This document shows, in pieces, positions 33,516 through 45,451 of a DNA stretch of 64,000 nt; positions within the stretch are counted from its first letter, which is position 1; every line of letters begins with the position of its first letter. The notes below the pieces were generated by a model, which did not search any database, had not been told where the DNA came from, and worked only from the letters and a program-made list of their open reading frames with translations. Both the position numbers and the translations under genes were made by a program. Origin of the DNA: Cryptomeria japonica (Eukaryota; Streptophyta; Pinopsida; Cupressales; Cupressaceae); NCBI RefSeq assembly GCF_030272615.1, contig NC_081410.1:509761442-509825441 (forward strand), read 5' to 3'.

Positions 33516-34440
33516 CTATTCATCAATCTTCACATTTGCACTCTCAACAATTTTCTGCAATCTCTCAATGTTAAAACATCTATATGCCTTGCTCTTAGAT
33601 GAATAACCAAGAAATATTTCTTCATCACTTCTAGGATCAAATTTGCCAATATACTCATCTCTTCTAATATAACTTCCAAAAATTCTGAAATATTTAAGAG
33701 TAGGAGTATTACCAAACCATAGTTCATGTGGGGTCTTACCATTTTCACCTCTGATGTGAACTCTGTTGAATGTATAAACTGTTGTATTGACCACTTCTCT
33801 CTAGTATATATGAGGTAGATTTTCTTCTGATATCATACTTCTGGCTGCATCCAAAATAGTTATGTTTTTCCTTTCCACAACTTCATTCTGTTGGGGTGTC
33901 CGAGGTGCTGATAACTGTCTTATGATCCTATTCACTTCATAGAATGTATTAAATTCCTTAGATGTGAATTCACCTCCTTGATCTAATCTCAAACATTTGA
34001 TTTTCTTGTTGGTTTCATTTTCTACCATCACCTTGAATAGTTTGAATTTCCCAAATGCTTCAGATTTTTCTCTGAGAAAAGTAATCCAACACATTCTAGA
34101 ATAGTCATCAATGATTAGCATAAAATACCTATCTCCTTGTATACTTCTAGTTCTTGCTGGACCACATAAATCAGGAACATTATTAGACTTCTTCAGAATA
34201 CTCTTGAAAGTTGCTCTAACTTGCTTTCCAAATTGACATTCCTTACATATCAGATTGTGAGGTTTAACAATCTTAGGTAAATCTCTAACTACCTTAGTTG
34301 TACTGATTTTCACAATGCAATCAAAATTTACATGACAAAGCCTTTTATGTCATAACCAACTTTAATCAATATGTGCAATCAAACATGCTTTCTCATTGTT
34401 GTTCAAATGAAAGATATTACATTTAGTCTAATTACCAGTT
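33516..34440 (-). pseudogene. B pre-integrase and integrase
   Basis: 33801-34313 reads CKECQFGKQVRATFKSI, then PDLCGPARTRSIQGDRYFM, DDYSRMCWITFLREKSEAFG, LDQGGEFTSKEF, LSAPRTPQQNEVVERKN (catalytic Glu in the last). Compared with A (LDLIHTDLCGP), five codons including HT are missing before the first catalytic Asp, an in-frame loss. 33516-33794 continues with TPHELWFGNTPTLKYFRIFG and KAYRCFNIERLQKIVES. The HHCC part at 34314-34400 is interrupted by stops. Confidence 0.9.
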
Positions 34441-34760
34441 GCAATTTCCAAACCAGTTTTGTTTAAGATTTTGCATTTACCATTCTTGAATTGTCACTGA
34501 AATCCTTTCTCAACTAATTGACCAACACTCAAAAGATTGTGCTTCAAACCTTCAACATAGTAAACATTATCATTATTGTTCTTACCATCAAAATATATAT
34601 AGTGCCTTTTCCTTTGATCAAACAAGCTTTATCATCTCCAAATCTTACTAGACCTCCATTGTAATCCTGAAAGGTTAAGAATTTACTCTTATTGCTAGTC
34701 ATATGATGTGAAAATCATGAATCAATAATCCATTCATCCTTATCTTCAATTTTAGCTGCC
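34440..34760 (-). pseudogene. B protease remnant
   Basis: Reads DEWIIDS then a stop, then FSHHMTSNKSKF, VRFGDDKACLIKGKGTI and frameshifts. It aligns with the intact DSGCSHHM region of A; the DSG Gly codon has become a stop. Confidence 0.82.
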
Positions 34761-35845
34761 AGGGCCTGCTCTACTAGTTGAACAATAGGTGTCAGTTGAT
34801 CTTCTATTATAGCAACAAAATCCCATGCATTGTCTGTTGGATCCTCATTAGAATCATCAGTAACTCCTTCATCAACATAATAACAAGATTTTTCTCCATT
34901 CTTGTTGAATTTGTATTTCTGATAGTCAGGGTTAGGCTTATATGTTCTTTTAGCTTCTACTCTTAGTCTTGTATGTCTATCAGGGCATCTAGAAGCCATA
35001 TGACCAATCTTATTATAGTTAAAACATTTAAAGGGTGTTTTACCTTCATAATTACTTCCAATTGGACCTTTAGGCATTTTCCTTGCAAATAGCACTTCAA
35101 GTTCTTCATTTTATGTCCTGATTTCTTCAAGTTCTCTTGCGTAGAAGGATTTCCAATCAGATTTACTAGATAATGATGATGATGTATTTGATGATGATGC
35201 TTTGAAAGCTAGATCTGTCTTGATAGAAGTAACAGAACCAAATTCCTCAAGCTCAAAAGCTAAAATTTTTCCAACCAAAGTGTCTCTAGATACTGATGCA
35301 TTAGACATTGTTCTCAATTCATTTATAGCAGTAAATTTCATTTTATATGCTAGTGGAAAATCTCTTAAAACTTTAGAAACAATATCATCTTCACTTAAGG
35401 TTCCTCCACAACATTGTATAACTAAAACAATTTCATTTACTCTTTCCATAAAAGAAGAAATTCTTTCTTCTTCTTCCATTTTTAGACTTTCATACCTGAC
35501 CTGGAAGCATTCATGTTTTGCAATTTTGACTGTGGAATCTCCTTCATTCAATATTTTCAGTTTGTCTCGATTAACTTTAGCATTGGATCTATATGATAAT
35601 CCCATGACTTCCTGATCTGACAATGCACTCAAAAGTGCCTCTCTTGCTTTGCAATCATTTTCCTCATCTTTAGCCAAGTTAGGTGGAATAGGTTGACCTT
35701 GACTAGGAGCAATATAGCCATTCTTTGTAACATGCCATATGTCCTTTCCACTGCAATTAAAATGTATCTCCATCCTGATCTTCCATATGCCATAGGTAGT
35801 TCCATCAAGTTTCAGACTATCCTTCTTGAAACAGTTAGAAGACAT
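34761..35845 (-). pseudogene. B gag with CCHC knuckle
   Basis: The ATG at 35845-35843 opens a 244-codon frame (35111-35845): MSSNCFKKDSLKLDGTTYG, KAREALLSALSDQEVMGLSY, SEDDIVSKVLRDFPLAYKMK, RDTLVGKILAFELEEFG. After a stop it continues at 34715-35095 with GKTPFKCFNYNKIGHMASRC, a knuckle whose second Cys is Tyr, and a gag-pol linker (YKPNPDYQKYKFNKNGEKS). This is the best gag in the A/B family here and serves as reference for the knuckle lost in A. Confidence 0.92.
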
Positions 35846-35886
35846 TGTATCTCCTCAAGCTGTTAAAGTTATGCAAAAGAGGAGTA

Positions 35887-35900
35887 GGCTCTGATACCAA
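35887..35900 (-). other. Primer binding site of B
   Basis: The minus strand reads TTGGTATCAGAGCC, a perfect initiator-Met-type site, immediately after the LTR end. Confidence 0.9.
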
Positions 35901-36975
35901 TCATTGGGCCAAGGAGAAAACTGAGAGGGGGGTAGTGAATCAGTTGTCTAATAAATTTAACCAAAATCAACTTAACCAAAACTTAATGCTTAACACTGGT
36001 AAACCAAACTTTATGCAAGTAGACTATTTTAATAGTTAATTATAGTACTAGTAAGGATTAATGCATGAAACAGAAAGAAAATAACATCCACAACACATAA
36101 CACAAATATTTGTACGTGGAAACTCTGTAAGGTGAAAAACCACGGTGGGAAGCCTTACCCACAATCAAATGATACTACTGCAGATAGTATGTGTTTACAA
36201 TATGGATTCTGCACATGCAGAAAGGCCAGCTCCCTAGAGCTCACTGCTCAATCACAAAATGAGAGTCACACTGACTACAATTGGATGGTTAAATCCAATG
36301 ATAATGTACTGCACAAAATAGCATCTTCATATGTTGGATTCAGTATGAGTTTAGTTCTTATTGTCTTCACAAAATCCTTCCTTCAACCTTCAAATGATGT
36401 TTGCATGTATAGCTCTGCTTATTTTCACATATACCTTATTGCAATCCTTTTCGCATTCACACTCTACTCTCCTCCTCATCTTACAAATAAGATCTTACAT
36501 ATATACCATAACCTAAAACCAATTTGAATAGGTCGGCTCACTAAAAGATATTACAATAAAATCAATTACAAGTAAATCAATATCTGATGCATGATGTCGG
36601 CTCAATGCATTTACAATAATAATAAATCATCTCCATAACATGTCGTGCTGATTTGGAATAGATATGCCTGTTGGTGCTTATTCTGGACCTATTTGCCGGT
36701 AACAACAAATATGCAAACCCAAATAAACAATTAACCAAATCGCCAAAACCAAGTGATCGAATAATGTCTTCAACATAACCAAGTAGTTTCCAAGTCATTC
36801 CAAGTGTCGGTGAACAATATAATCTACCAGTGAACCAAATACCCATGACTGTGTACAAGTATAAGACTTGCTGGTGAACATAACCAAAATCTCCAAGTGC
36901 TGATAAGTGTTTTCAAGCGATGACAAGTGTTGACATCAATGACAAAACCATATCAACATATCCAAAATGCCAACA
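35901..36975 (-). repeat. 5' LTR of B (1075 bp)
   Basis: Paired with 30438-31510. Its inner terminus is mutated (TCATTGGGCC for TGTTAGGTCC). It ends AATGCCAACA. Confidence 0.95.
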
Positions 36976-37640
36976 CCTGTAGGGGTTCAAATGCTAGTTT
37001 GATATGCCCATAGTGTTGGATTCAAACAAATGTGCCAATCACAACCAACATCATTGACTATCTTTTTGACGATCCTCAATCTAATCTTATTGGATGCTTC
37101 TACTTGACCATTTCCTTGTGGGTAATATGGGGTGGAAATATGGTGTTGGATATGAAACTTCTCATAGAACTCATGGACATCTTGATTTTTGAAAGGGATC
37201 TCGTTATCTGTGATGATGGACATGTGTACACCATACTAGCAAATGATATAATTGAGGATGAATGAGGCGATCTGCTTGCTAGTGACTTGGGTGAGTGGAA
37301 CGACTTTGATCCACTTGGTGAAGTACTCTATGGTGGTAATGATAAATTTATGACCATTGGATGAAGATGGATGTATTTTACTCACAAGGTCAAGTCCCCA
37401 TTGACAGAAGGGCCATGGTGTTGTGATAGGTTGTAATTCCTATGTTGGGGCATGTATCAGATCTCCATGAACTTGGCACTTCTTGCACTTTCTGACAAAG
37501 TAGTAGGAGTCCTTCTCCATGGAGGGCCAATAGTATCAGGCTCACATGATTTTCTTTGCTAGTGAAGGACTACATGAGTGAGCCCCACAAATTCCTTCAT
37601 GTACCTCTTCCAAGGCTTTTTGTTATCTCATCTTGATCCA
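36976..37640 (-). pseudogene. H integrase zinc region and catalytic core
   Basis: The minus strand, with frame changes, reads WPSMEKDSYYFVRKCKKCQV, HGDLIHAPT, ELQPITTPWPFCQWGLDLV (first catalytic Asp), YFTKWIKVVPLTQVTSKQI, then in the open frame 36987-37223 MSIITDNEIPFKNQDVHEF (second Asp), STPYYPQGNGQVEASNK (catalytic Glu) and LNPTLWAYQTSI. The order and wording are gypsy type. CKKCQ is the second half of the HHCC finger. It is interrupted by element B right after TPTG. Several stops make it inactive. Confidence 0.9.
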
Positions 37641-38570
37641 AACGTCAAAGGAGTGTACCATCAAAACTTTGTCTATATAGAGTTTCGGCAATGATGGTGT
37701 ATCTAGTGGTTTGGTAGATAAAGGTTTTTTGTTTGTTGTTTGATTGGTTAGGGGAAAGTGTGTGGTCACGTAAGTAAGTGAAAAACTCACCATACCATAG
37801 GGATTCAGAATCGATAAGGCAATATATCATTTCAGATTCAGGGATATTATAAGTGGGGATCTAAAGCTGTCTTACCAAGAACTCATAACGTGTCAAATTT
37901 TGTGGAAGATCTATGAGAGATGCAATTGTAGCCATTGTGTCTGTAGCTCGATTCTCATTTCTTGGTACTTTCTCAAATGTGATAGTTGTAAATGATTATT
38001 TGAAACTATCCACCATCCTTTGTTTGGTATTCATTGGTGAATTGTCGAATGAATAGTTGGGAATCTCCATATACTTGTAGCTATTTTAGATTCCATTGTA
38101 TGGCCAATCTAAGTCCTGTGATCAAGGCCTCATATTCTTCTATATTATTTGTGAATGGGAAAGTGAGTCTGTAGGACTTTAGGATACTATCACCTTGAGG
38201 TGTGAAAAATAATACCTTCCCCCTATCCACGTCTGGTGTATGAGCCATCAAAATATAGCTTCTAGGGTTGTGTAGCCATGATCATGAAAAAATCCTCATC
38301 TAAAAAGTTGGAAATAAGAGGATAGTCGCCTTTGAGTGGTGCATCAACCAATTGATCTACAATAACCTATCCCTTGATAGCTTTGCGGTCCACATACTCA
38401 ATATCAAATTATTTCAAGATCATAACCCATTTAGCCAAGTGGCTTGTCAATGTTGTCTTGCTGAGTAGGTACTTGAGTGGATCTATCTTCGCAATAAGTT
38501 GTACTTTGTGCGTTAACATGCAGTGTCTTAATTTGGTGGCTATCAAGATAACTGCTAGGCAAGATCACTC
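37641..38570 (-). pseudogene. H RNase H region
   Basis: A conserved EEYEALITGLRLAIQWNLK (near 38090-38150) followed by VYGDSQLFIRQ...NEYQTKD marks the RNase H fold, with the Glu and second Asp of the active site. Upstream (38380-38570) remnants of the connection domain occur; downstream (37645-37830) lies the linker to integrase. Frames shift repeatedly. It would remove element RNA during cDNA synthesis. Confidence 0.8.
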
Positions 38571-39721
38571 AATAGGTGTGTAATTGAGTTCATATCCTAC
38601 CAGTGTTCGAAAGATGTAGTAGACAACACATTCTTTTCCTTCTGCATTATTTTGTGCAAGCAATACTCCTAATTCTATGGTTGTAGCTGAAATGTATAAC
38701 AATAAAGGTCTATTTGGATTTGGTGGAATCAACAATGGTGTATTCATTAGGTATTCTTTAAGCATTTAGAATGCTTGCTGGCATTTTGCATCCCATTGAA
38801 AACAGATATTTTTTATGTAAGAAATGGGTGTAGGGATGATATTTACCAGCCAATTGTGCAATGAACCACCGAATGGATTGTAGCTACCCTTGTAATGTCC
38901 TCAACTGATTGATATTCTTTGGAGGGGGCATTTCCATGATTGCCTTGACTTTCGTAGGGTCTACCTCAATGCCTTTACCTCAGACAATGTATCCAAAGAG
39001 CTTCCCTAATGTTAATCCAAAGATACATTTCTTTGGATTGAGACAAACATGGTATTGTTCTAGAAAGTTGAATATTTTATCTAGTACTACAAGATGACTC
39101 TCTCTTGTTAGAGATTTAGCTAGTAGATCATCCACATAATCTTCCATTATTGTGTGCATCATGTCATGGAATATGGTAGTCATGGATATTTGATATGTTT
39201 CCCTTGCATTCTTTAGACCAAATGGCATTACATTCCAACAATATGTTCCCCATGGACATGTGAAAGCAGTTTTGTGTTGATTCTTTGGAGCAATTTTAAT
39301 CTAGTTGTATCCTAAAAAGCCATCCATAAGAGAAAGCATCGCATGACCTACTCTTAGATCAACAATCCTGTCAATGTTTGGTAAGGGAAAGTCATCTTTG
39401 GGACATGCTTTGTTTAAATCTCTGAAATCCATATAGATAATCAATTGGTCTGATGAAACGAGCATCCAAAAGTTTTTAAAGTTCAGCCTTGACAAAAACA
39501 ACAATTTGTGGGTGCATCTTTCTGAGATTTTGTTTGACAGGTTTAGCTCCTACTAAATTTAGGTGATGCATGACCAAATCAGGATCTAAGTTGGGCATGT
39601 CTGCATAAGACCATGAAAAGTTGATTTGGCACTTTTGAAAAAATTCCACAAATTTTGGCTCCTCTTTAGGAGTTAATAGAGATGCCAAATGTATTTTGTG
39701 AGGTGTCTCAGGGGTTGCCAT
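38571..39721 (-). pseudogene. H reverse transcriptase
   Basis: Seen in three frames from 39721 down: FVEFFQKCQINFSWSYADMP, MHHLNLVGAKPVKQNLRKMH, IIYMDFRDLNKACPKDDFPL, MLSLMDGFLGYN (first catalytic Asp), then TAFTCPWGTY, MPFGLKNARETYQ and MEDYVDDLLAKS (YVDD active site), CIFGLTLGKLFGYIV, and the thumb region IEVDPTKVKAI. A complete domain set for gypsy RT, broken by stops at normal positions such as after GFLGYN. The RT lies upstream of integrase, as in Ty3/gypsy. Confidence 0.92.
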
Positions 39722-41159
39722 ATTGAATTCTTTTGTTTCTTCTGTTAGGATGGTTGATCTTTCCTAATTCACACTAAAGGGGAGGATGTCAAACCTTTCA
39801 TCCTCAGGTGCCTCAAACAGGTTTTCACCTTTGGGTATGCTCTTTATTTTTACTCTTTTGGGATCAAAAAGTGCCACCTTGTGGTTTTCACTAGAAGATC
39901 CATGATTTATTGTAATATTTTTGAAGCTAAAAGGTTTGGAATCTACCCCAAAGTATGTTGTGTTGTTAATTTCAATGGCAAACCTAGGTTTATGATCTTC
40001 GCTTGGTATGTTATCCCATAATTCTAGAAAGTCTATGAGTGCCTTATCGTTTTGAAAATGGTCAAGGCATGGGGGATTTGGCTAGTTCCATTCAATGAGT
40101 TCAGGATGAATGATAGGCATTACTTCATCGATTAAGTTGAGTTTGTAGGAAGCATTAGTGAGGGTTAATATGGAGGCATGAAGTTCATCGATGGTACTCT
40201 CCTTGTCAGATTCATGTGTAGGTTTTGACGTAGAGCTTGTGGAAGTTTCTTCTATCTTAGGAACCCAAAAAGTTTTAATCCATGCATCTCCATAAACTGG
40301 TATATCCTTACAAGGTGGGGGAGGTGATGTATCCTCCTCTTCTAAAGTATTTAAATTCACTGAATCCCATTACCACTCATGTGAGTTTATCTCAGAGTAA
40401 CTCTCTAGCATTTGATTACTCTACCAAACGGGGATGTCATTTGAATTGAATAGTGTATTAGTTACTGGCTTATGTACTCTTGGAGGTGGGGTTGTTGGTG
40501 CTGCTAGTGTTTTAGATATAGTCAAGGATTGCATCCTTGGGGTAATTGGTTGCTACACAGGTTTGGTGGGTTTTCCTTTGAATCAAAGCTTAGGAATATA
40601 TTCTCTTTGAAAACCTAGTCTAGTTTTATCTCTTGGTTTCAACTCAACTTGCTCGTCCTTTCTTGCAAGGTTCCAAACCACTATAGCCATCATAGCCCAT
40701 TCTTTACATTATAGTGAAGCCTTTGCCATATTTGTCAGTGGGGAGATTAGCCTTTGGGATTTGTTTGTTGAGAGGGTCTATGTAGATCCATTCTACCAGG
40801 TCTTCATCCATGGTTTCCTCCTCTTGAATTTTACTACTGCCAAAGTGCAAGTTCTTTTGGCCAACAGTGACTGAATTAAACCTTGGGGTTTTGCATGAGT
40901 CTTAGGGGATGTGAGTAACTACCCAATACAAAAGAGTTGGCTAAGATTATATTCACCGAGACCTTCCTCAACCATTTTCTTTTTTAATTTCTCTTGTTTT
41001 GGTGTAGGGGTTGTTAATCTGGAAAGAGAGGCTAGATTAACATATGATGAGAAAGTGATGGCTTCCCTGTTGTTAGGTATGGTGATTTCTAGTTGATGGT
41101 GAATATTATTACAATATGCAAATGGTTTAGTATCACTGAGGACTATAATTTCTACCCCA
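39722..41159 (-). pseudogene. H linker between protease and RT
   Basis: Degenerate coding sequence without a named domain. Recognisable pieces include ITIPNNREAITFSSYVNLAS near 41070, an acidic/Pro segment LEEEDTSPPPPCKDIPV (40082-40360) and the stretch DKALIDFLELWDNIPSED near 40040, all in minus orientation. Long linkers of this sort are common between protease and RT in this type of gypsy element. No function is assigned. Confidence 0.55.
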
Positions 41160-41627
41160 TTATGTGGAAACTTGATACATTGGTGATAGGTGGCTCCCTA
41201 ACAAGAGATTGTATGGAAAAGGAAGGTCTAGAACTTGGAAAACTATATGCTTCACCACTGGCCCAACCCTGATGGGCAATATAATAGCTCCTCTAGAAGA
41301 ATGTTCTGCATCATCATATGCTTTGATGGTTATCTTATTGCTGACATCCATTGATTTTGATGCATAACCCAAGGTTGTGACTAACTGCAAGGTGCACATG
41401 CTTAAGCTGACTCCATTGTCAATCAAGACTCACTTGATTCTATGTTGGTTTATTAATCCTTTAATATGGAGGGAGGAATTATGGGGTTGTTGGAAGGATC
41501 TGTTGTCACTTTTGATAAAAGTGAGACATGGTGACGACTTTAGACTACAAACCATGGCTTGAAACTGATCAGTGTTGAGGTTGGCGGGGATGGACACTTC
41601 TTGGAGAGCTTGGTCCAAGATTGTTTT
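41160..41627 (-). pseudogene. H retropepsin-like protease
   Basis: 41160-41426 reads IDNGVSLSMCTLQLVTTLGY, ITIKAYDD, GAIILPIRVGPVVKHIVFQV, LDLPFPYNLLLG. This is the aspartic protease of gypsy elements; the active site is DNG where DSG or DTG is usual. The stretch 41430-41618 before it (LQEVSIPANLNTDQFQAMV, SSPCLTF) is the conserved segment that precedes it. It is cut at 41627 by element F; gag is therefore out of view. It would mature the polyprotein. Confidence 0.85.
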
Positions 41628-42508
41628 TGTTGGAATTGAAGGAATCTAGGAACAATGAAGGGGGGGGTGACTCAGTGTTCTACTGATAAAACAAGATTTT
41701 AACTTATTATAACATACACATATAAACCAATAAATGAAGAAACCTATAACATGAAGTAAATAAATCAGCCACATGAATGAACAACATGACACATATAATT
41801 TATACGTGGAAAACCTCAAAGAGGAAAAACCATGATGGGATTTGTGACCCACAATACCAATTCACTGGCCATATGAAAGATACTACATAGTATGGGGGCA
41901 TACACATGCAGGAATACACACTGCCTAGAGCACACTGCTCAACACAAAAGAGTCTCATTGACTAAAAGCTTATGTTGAGATAAAACAATAATGGTGAACT
42001 CACAAAATGCATCTGCTATGCCAAAAAGAGTTCTGGTTATAGGACTATTTTGTACTGGTTAATAAACCCTAAACCCTTTTACTAGTATCTCCTTTTCTCC
42101 AATAATGCTTTACAAACCATCTACTGATCATTGCATGATATTACCTTCGCATACAAATGATATGCATACATATCCTTAGCATCACGTTGTTCTTCTTCTT
42201 TTTTCTATCTCAAAATGACCTAATAGTTTGATTTATATACCCTTTCCAAACAATATGCCTTATGTCAGCTTACAATACATTACAAAAGATATTCAATGTC
42301 GGTCCCATACAATAATTATTAAATGATTTTACAAATAAAACCTTTCAGATCCCAAACCGATGTCAGCTTTATTGAAGTGTTGCATACCAGTGCCAATGTC
42401 GATGCCGGTATATGTCTTCAATGTCGGTATCTGCTAGTATATGTCTTTTATAGAATCTTTTTTCCATCAATGACAACATATGAATCCAATGAGTGTCAAT
42501 TGCCAACA
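41628..42508 (-). repeat. 3' LTR of F (881 bp)
   Basis: From TGTTGGAATTGAAGG to AATTGCCAACA. It contains the G run before TGACTCAGTG, the CCATGATGGG/ACGTGG block near 41805-41845 and CATCAATGACAACAT near 42468. The partner LTR is beyond the window. Confidence 0.82.
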
Positions 42509-42522
42509 ATCTCCCCCTTTGG
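42509..42522 (-). other. Polypurine tract of F
   Basis: The minus strand reads CAAAAGGGGGAGAT directly before TGTTGGCAAT, with CATCAATGC before it. Confidence 0.85.
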
Positions 42523-42775
42523 CATTGATGGCAACACTCATGTGAAAAAAGGATTCCCTATCAGTTCAACTAAAATATGCTCCCCCTGAGCTGATTAACT
42601 ATTTCTACAATATACTCTTTGTTTGATATCCTCCCCCTAGGATTATATACATATTTTTCACATAAATATTGTCCCCATTTGACATCAATGCTAAAGACTA
42701 GTGAAAGAATTGAAAGAATTGGTAAGAATCTATGCAAAAGAATGAATAATGACAGATTACTTTACCAGAGCTTCA
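42523..42775 (-). other. 3' untranslated region of F
   Basis: Noncoding AT-rich sequence with short purine runs on the sense strand. Nothing else seen. Confidence 0.5.
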
Positions 42776-44017
42776 CCAATTTCAAGATTTCCAGATAAGC
42801 CTTCTCAAGTAGTTATATTCCCAGCCAGTTTTGAATGTTTTAGATATGGATACAAGTCCACTCAGTAATTGTGCATGTGTTTCTTTCTCAGTGACTTCTG
42901 CCGGTGTGGGATTCGCAAGCATATCCATGCATTCCCTCTTATGTACACCAAGTGAATCCAATCTTGGACTCACCAAACCTTTGAGACTTCTTTCTCTCTG
43001 AATAATCTTATCTCTTTCCTTTTCAAAAGCAAAAATTTGGTTCTCCAAAGTCAAAATTTTTCCATCAATAGATGTTGTGAGTGAAGTTAGTCCATCAAAA
43101 TAATTAGCAATATTAGCAATCTTGTCTTGTAACTCTTTTATCCTCTTATCTACATTTGTTGTAAGAATTTATATATTACAACAGACCCTATAGATGTTAG
43201 TACACTATTTCAAAGAATTTTCAGTAAGTATAAGTTTCTCCCCAATATTCCTCTTTTATGTCTCAATAATTTGGTCAAAAGCGGCTTTCTTAGCCAAAGT
43301 AAATCTTTCAAGTGCTTGCCGATCGGAAATCTGTTGTAATGATTGAAAGTTTTTAGATATGTGCTCTGTCAATACCTTAAACTTGCCGGAAGGGCTTTCT
43401 TCATTTTCAATCATACAATCAAGAATCAATTTGTGCAAAATTGTTATTGATTCATCTATTATTCCTTTGTCTACAGATCCCTCCTTCATTAGCTTTTGAG
43501 TAGCCATCATCATTAGCTCTGTGGGACTCATCTCTATGATTGATTTCTTTTGAACTTGAGAAGTGTCAATTGCCAAAATTTTTGGTGAAGAATCAATTGC
43601 CGGTATGGTACTGGGTGTCTTATCAGTTTCCTTTTCCTTATCCTCTCCCGGTGTATCTCTTTTCTAATCCCCTTTTGCACCGTTGGCTTTGCCACTTGGT
43701 GCAGTATCTGTTACTGCCAGTAGAGTATTATCCACAATATTATCAGGATCCTATACATTATCTATATTACCTTGCCCAAAATGTACAAATGTTGTCTATG
43801 TCGGTTTATCCTATACAATCTCATTAATTTTAGGTTTATTAGTCGGTGGAGTTTCTGCACTCTTATTATCTACTGGTTCATTCAAAATTTGATCTAAACT
43901 TCCCAAAATTCATTTTCCCTTGGATCTATCTAGAATGGTGGGAGTTGTCACCTTAGGAAATTCTTCTTGATAAGTAAGGAAATCAAGGTTATTTTGGAAA
44001 AATATAGCCCAACCATC
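42776..44017 (-). pseudogene. ORF2 of F, C-terminal part
   Basis: Two open stretches, 43256-43576 (MSPTELMMMATQKLMKEGS, ILHKLILDCMIENEESPSG, RFTLAKKAAFDQI) and 42782-43054 (LENQIFAFEKERDKIIQRE), plus a less-preserved N-terminal linker rich in Lys, Asp, Thr and Pro (43600-44010). The helical part corresponds to the C ORF2 C-terminus (VETLTGLILGTDLPN, KALNIALVKKLNEL). F lacks the long Lys/Glu array of C. It is interrupted by D at 44018; the N-terminal part resumes at 61525. Function unknown. Confidence 0.65.
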
Positions 44018-45451
44018 TGTTGGCATTTGCATGAAGTTTTCATTAATGATATGTTATGTTGTCATTGATGTCAATTGAACTAGTAATGGTATTTATGATA
44101 TTGTTGATATTGTTGTTATTAGTGATATTGTCTTGTAATTGGTAGGAAGAGCTTTGTGGAAGATGTTGTAAACTAGTATGTTAGTTTGTGAGTTGAACCG
44201 GTAAACCGGTGTATAAGGTTAAACCCTTTCTATGCGATGTAACTAGTAAACCGTACCAGTTGTTTTTGTTAAACCCTAACCAATCAAGTTTGTTGAAATG
44301 AGATCTAATGTTAAGCAGTAATGATGGAGACACCTGTGATCATTGTATAAGGATAAGTTTATATTGTTTTGGCACATTTGTTTGTTGTCTAGGGAATGAG
44401 CAAAGTGGATTGCATCTAATGCATAGCGTACAATGAGTTACAAAGTCTGATGAAGAAGTGATCATGGAGCGGTTGGAATTTTCTTGAAGAATGTGTATTG
44501 ATTTCTATGTAAATCCAATGATCACACTTGAACTATTTTGTTTGTAATCTCTATGAGAGAATTAGGTTTTTGTTTTGTTACTGACCTAGTTGATTTGTAT
44601 TTAAGGTTGATGAATTTATTTTGTTAAGGTGTTTGCAAGATTGGCAAAAATTAGTTGAGTGTGTGGTTGCCTAACCAGGAGAATGGATCTACAGTTTGTG
44701 TAAAGGTAGATTGAAGCTTAAAAAGGATATGATCAAGCAAATGTAGTGCTGTTTAGATAGATCAAGAAAACTTGTTGTTTTCTAACAATTACAGCAGAAT
44801 TGAAATCCCTTAACCAGGTAAGCTCTAACAAGCTTGCTTACTTCATAAATCATCTAACAAGGTGGTCCATTAGCTTGGATTCTCAAATCCTCAACTGAGG
44901 TTACTCCTAACAAGGTATTTTTCTTTTCATCAAGGCATTTTGTAAATCCCTTAACCGGGTGATTCCTAACAGAATCAATTCTTAACAGGACTTATTGCAA
45001 AAGTTTTAACAGGCTTGGCTCTTAACAAGGCAAACTTCATAAGAGTTTAGATAGCTATCTTTGAGAGTCTCATCTCACCATGGTTTTTACCTATTTGGGT
45101 TTTCTAGGTATAAATATTTGTGTCATATGGTGAATGTTTTTGTGGTTATGATCTTATTTGTTGATTTGATTAACTACTTAACTATTTTGATAAGGCATGA
45201 TAAATAGAAGAATTGAGAGATTGAATATGTTGACATATGATTAAGGATTTTTATATTTACAAGATTGAAGATGTTTACTATTAAGTTGGTATAACAACTA
45301 ACCGGTTGATGTTGAGTATTGATCTTGACAGTGAAAGTTTACTTTGTGAGTTTGAATTTGAGTTTGGGAAGTTTGTATTAGTTTTTCAGTTTACTGATCC
45401 ACCCCCCCTCTTAGTAATCTACCAGATACTTATTCTTTCAACATACCATCA
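44018..45451 (+). repeat. 5' LTR of D (1434 bp)
   Basis: From TGTTGGCATTTGCATGAAG to ATACCATCA. It contains TTGTCATTGATGTCAATTG near 44058, a TATTTAAGG box, CACCATGGTTTTTACC near 45078 and a C7 run near 45404. Confidence 0.95.
44598..44606 (+). promoter_or_regulatory. TATA-like box in D LTR
   Basis: TATTTAAGG, about 480 bp upstream of the conserved CCATGGTTTTTACC block. It may place the transcription start in this LTR. Confidence 0.35.

Larger units (their letters stand above)
30438..36975 (-). mobile_element. Ty1/copia LTR retrotransposon B (6538 bp) in the H integrase
   Basis: Full length, same family and orientation as A. LTRs are 1073 and 1075 bp, with gag, PR, INT, RT and RNase H between them. 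The target duplication is CTTAT (30433-30437) against CCTGT (36976-36980); both differences are C-to-T or G-to-A changes. The H protein reading TPTG followed by ATPYS across the site confirms that the five bases were duplicated. It has a deletion in RT and one in integrase. Confidence 0.92.
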
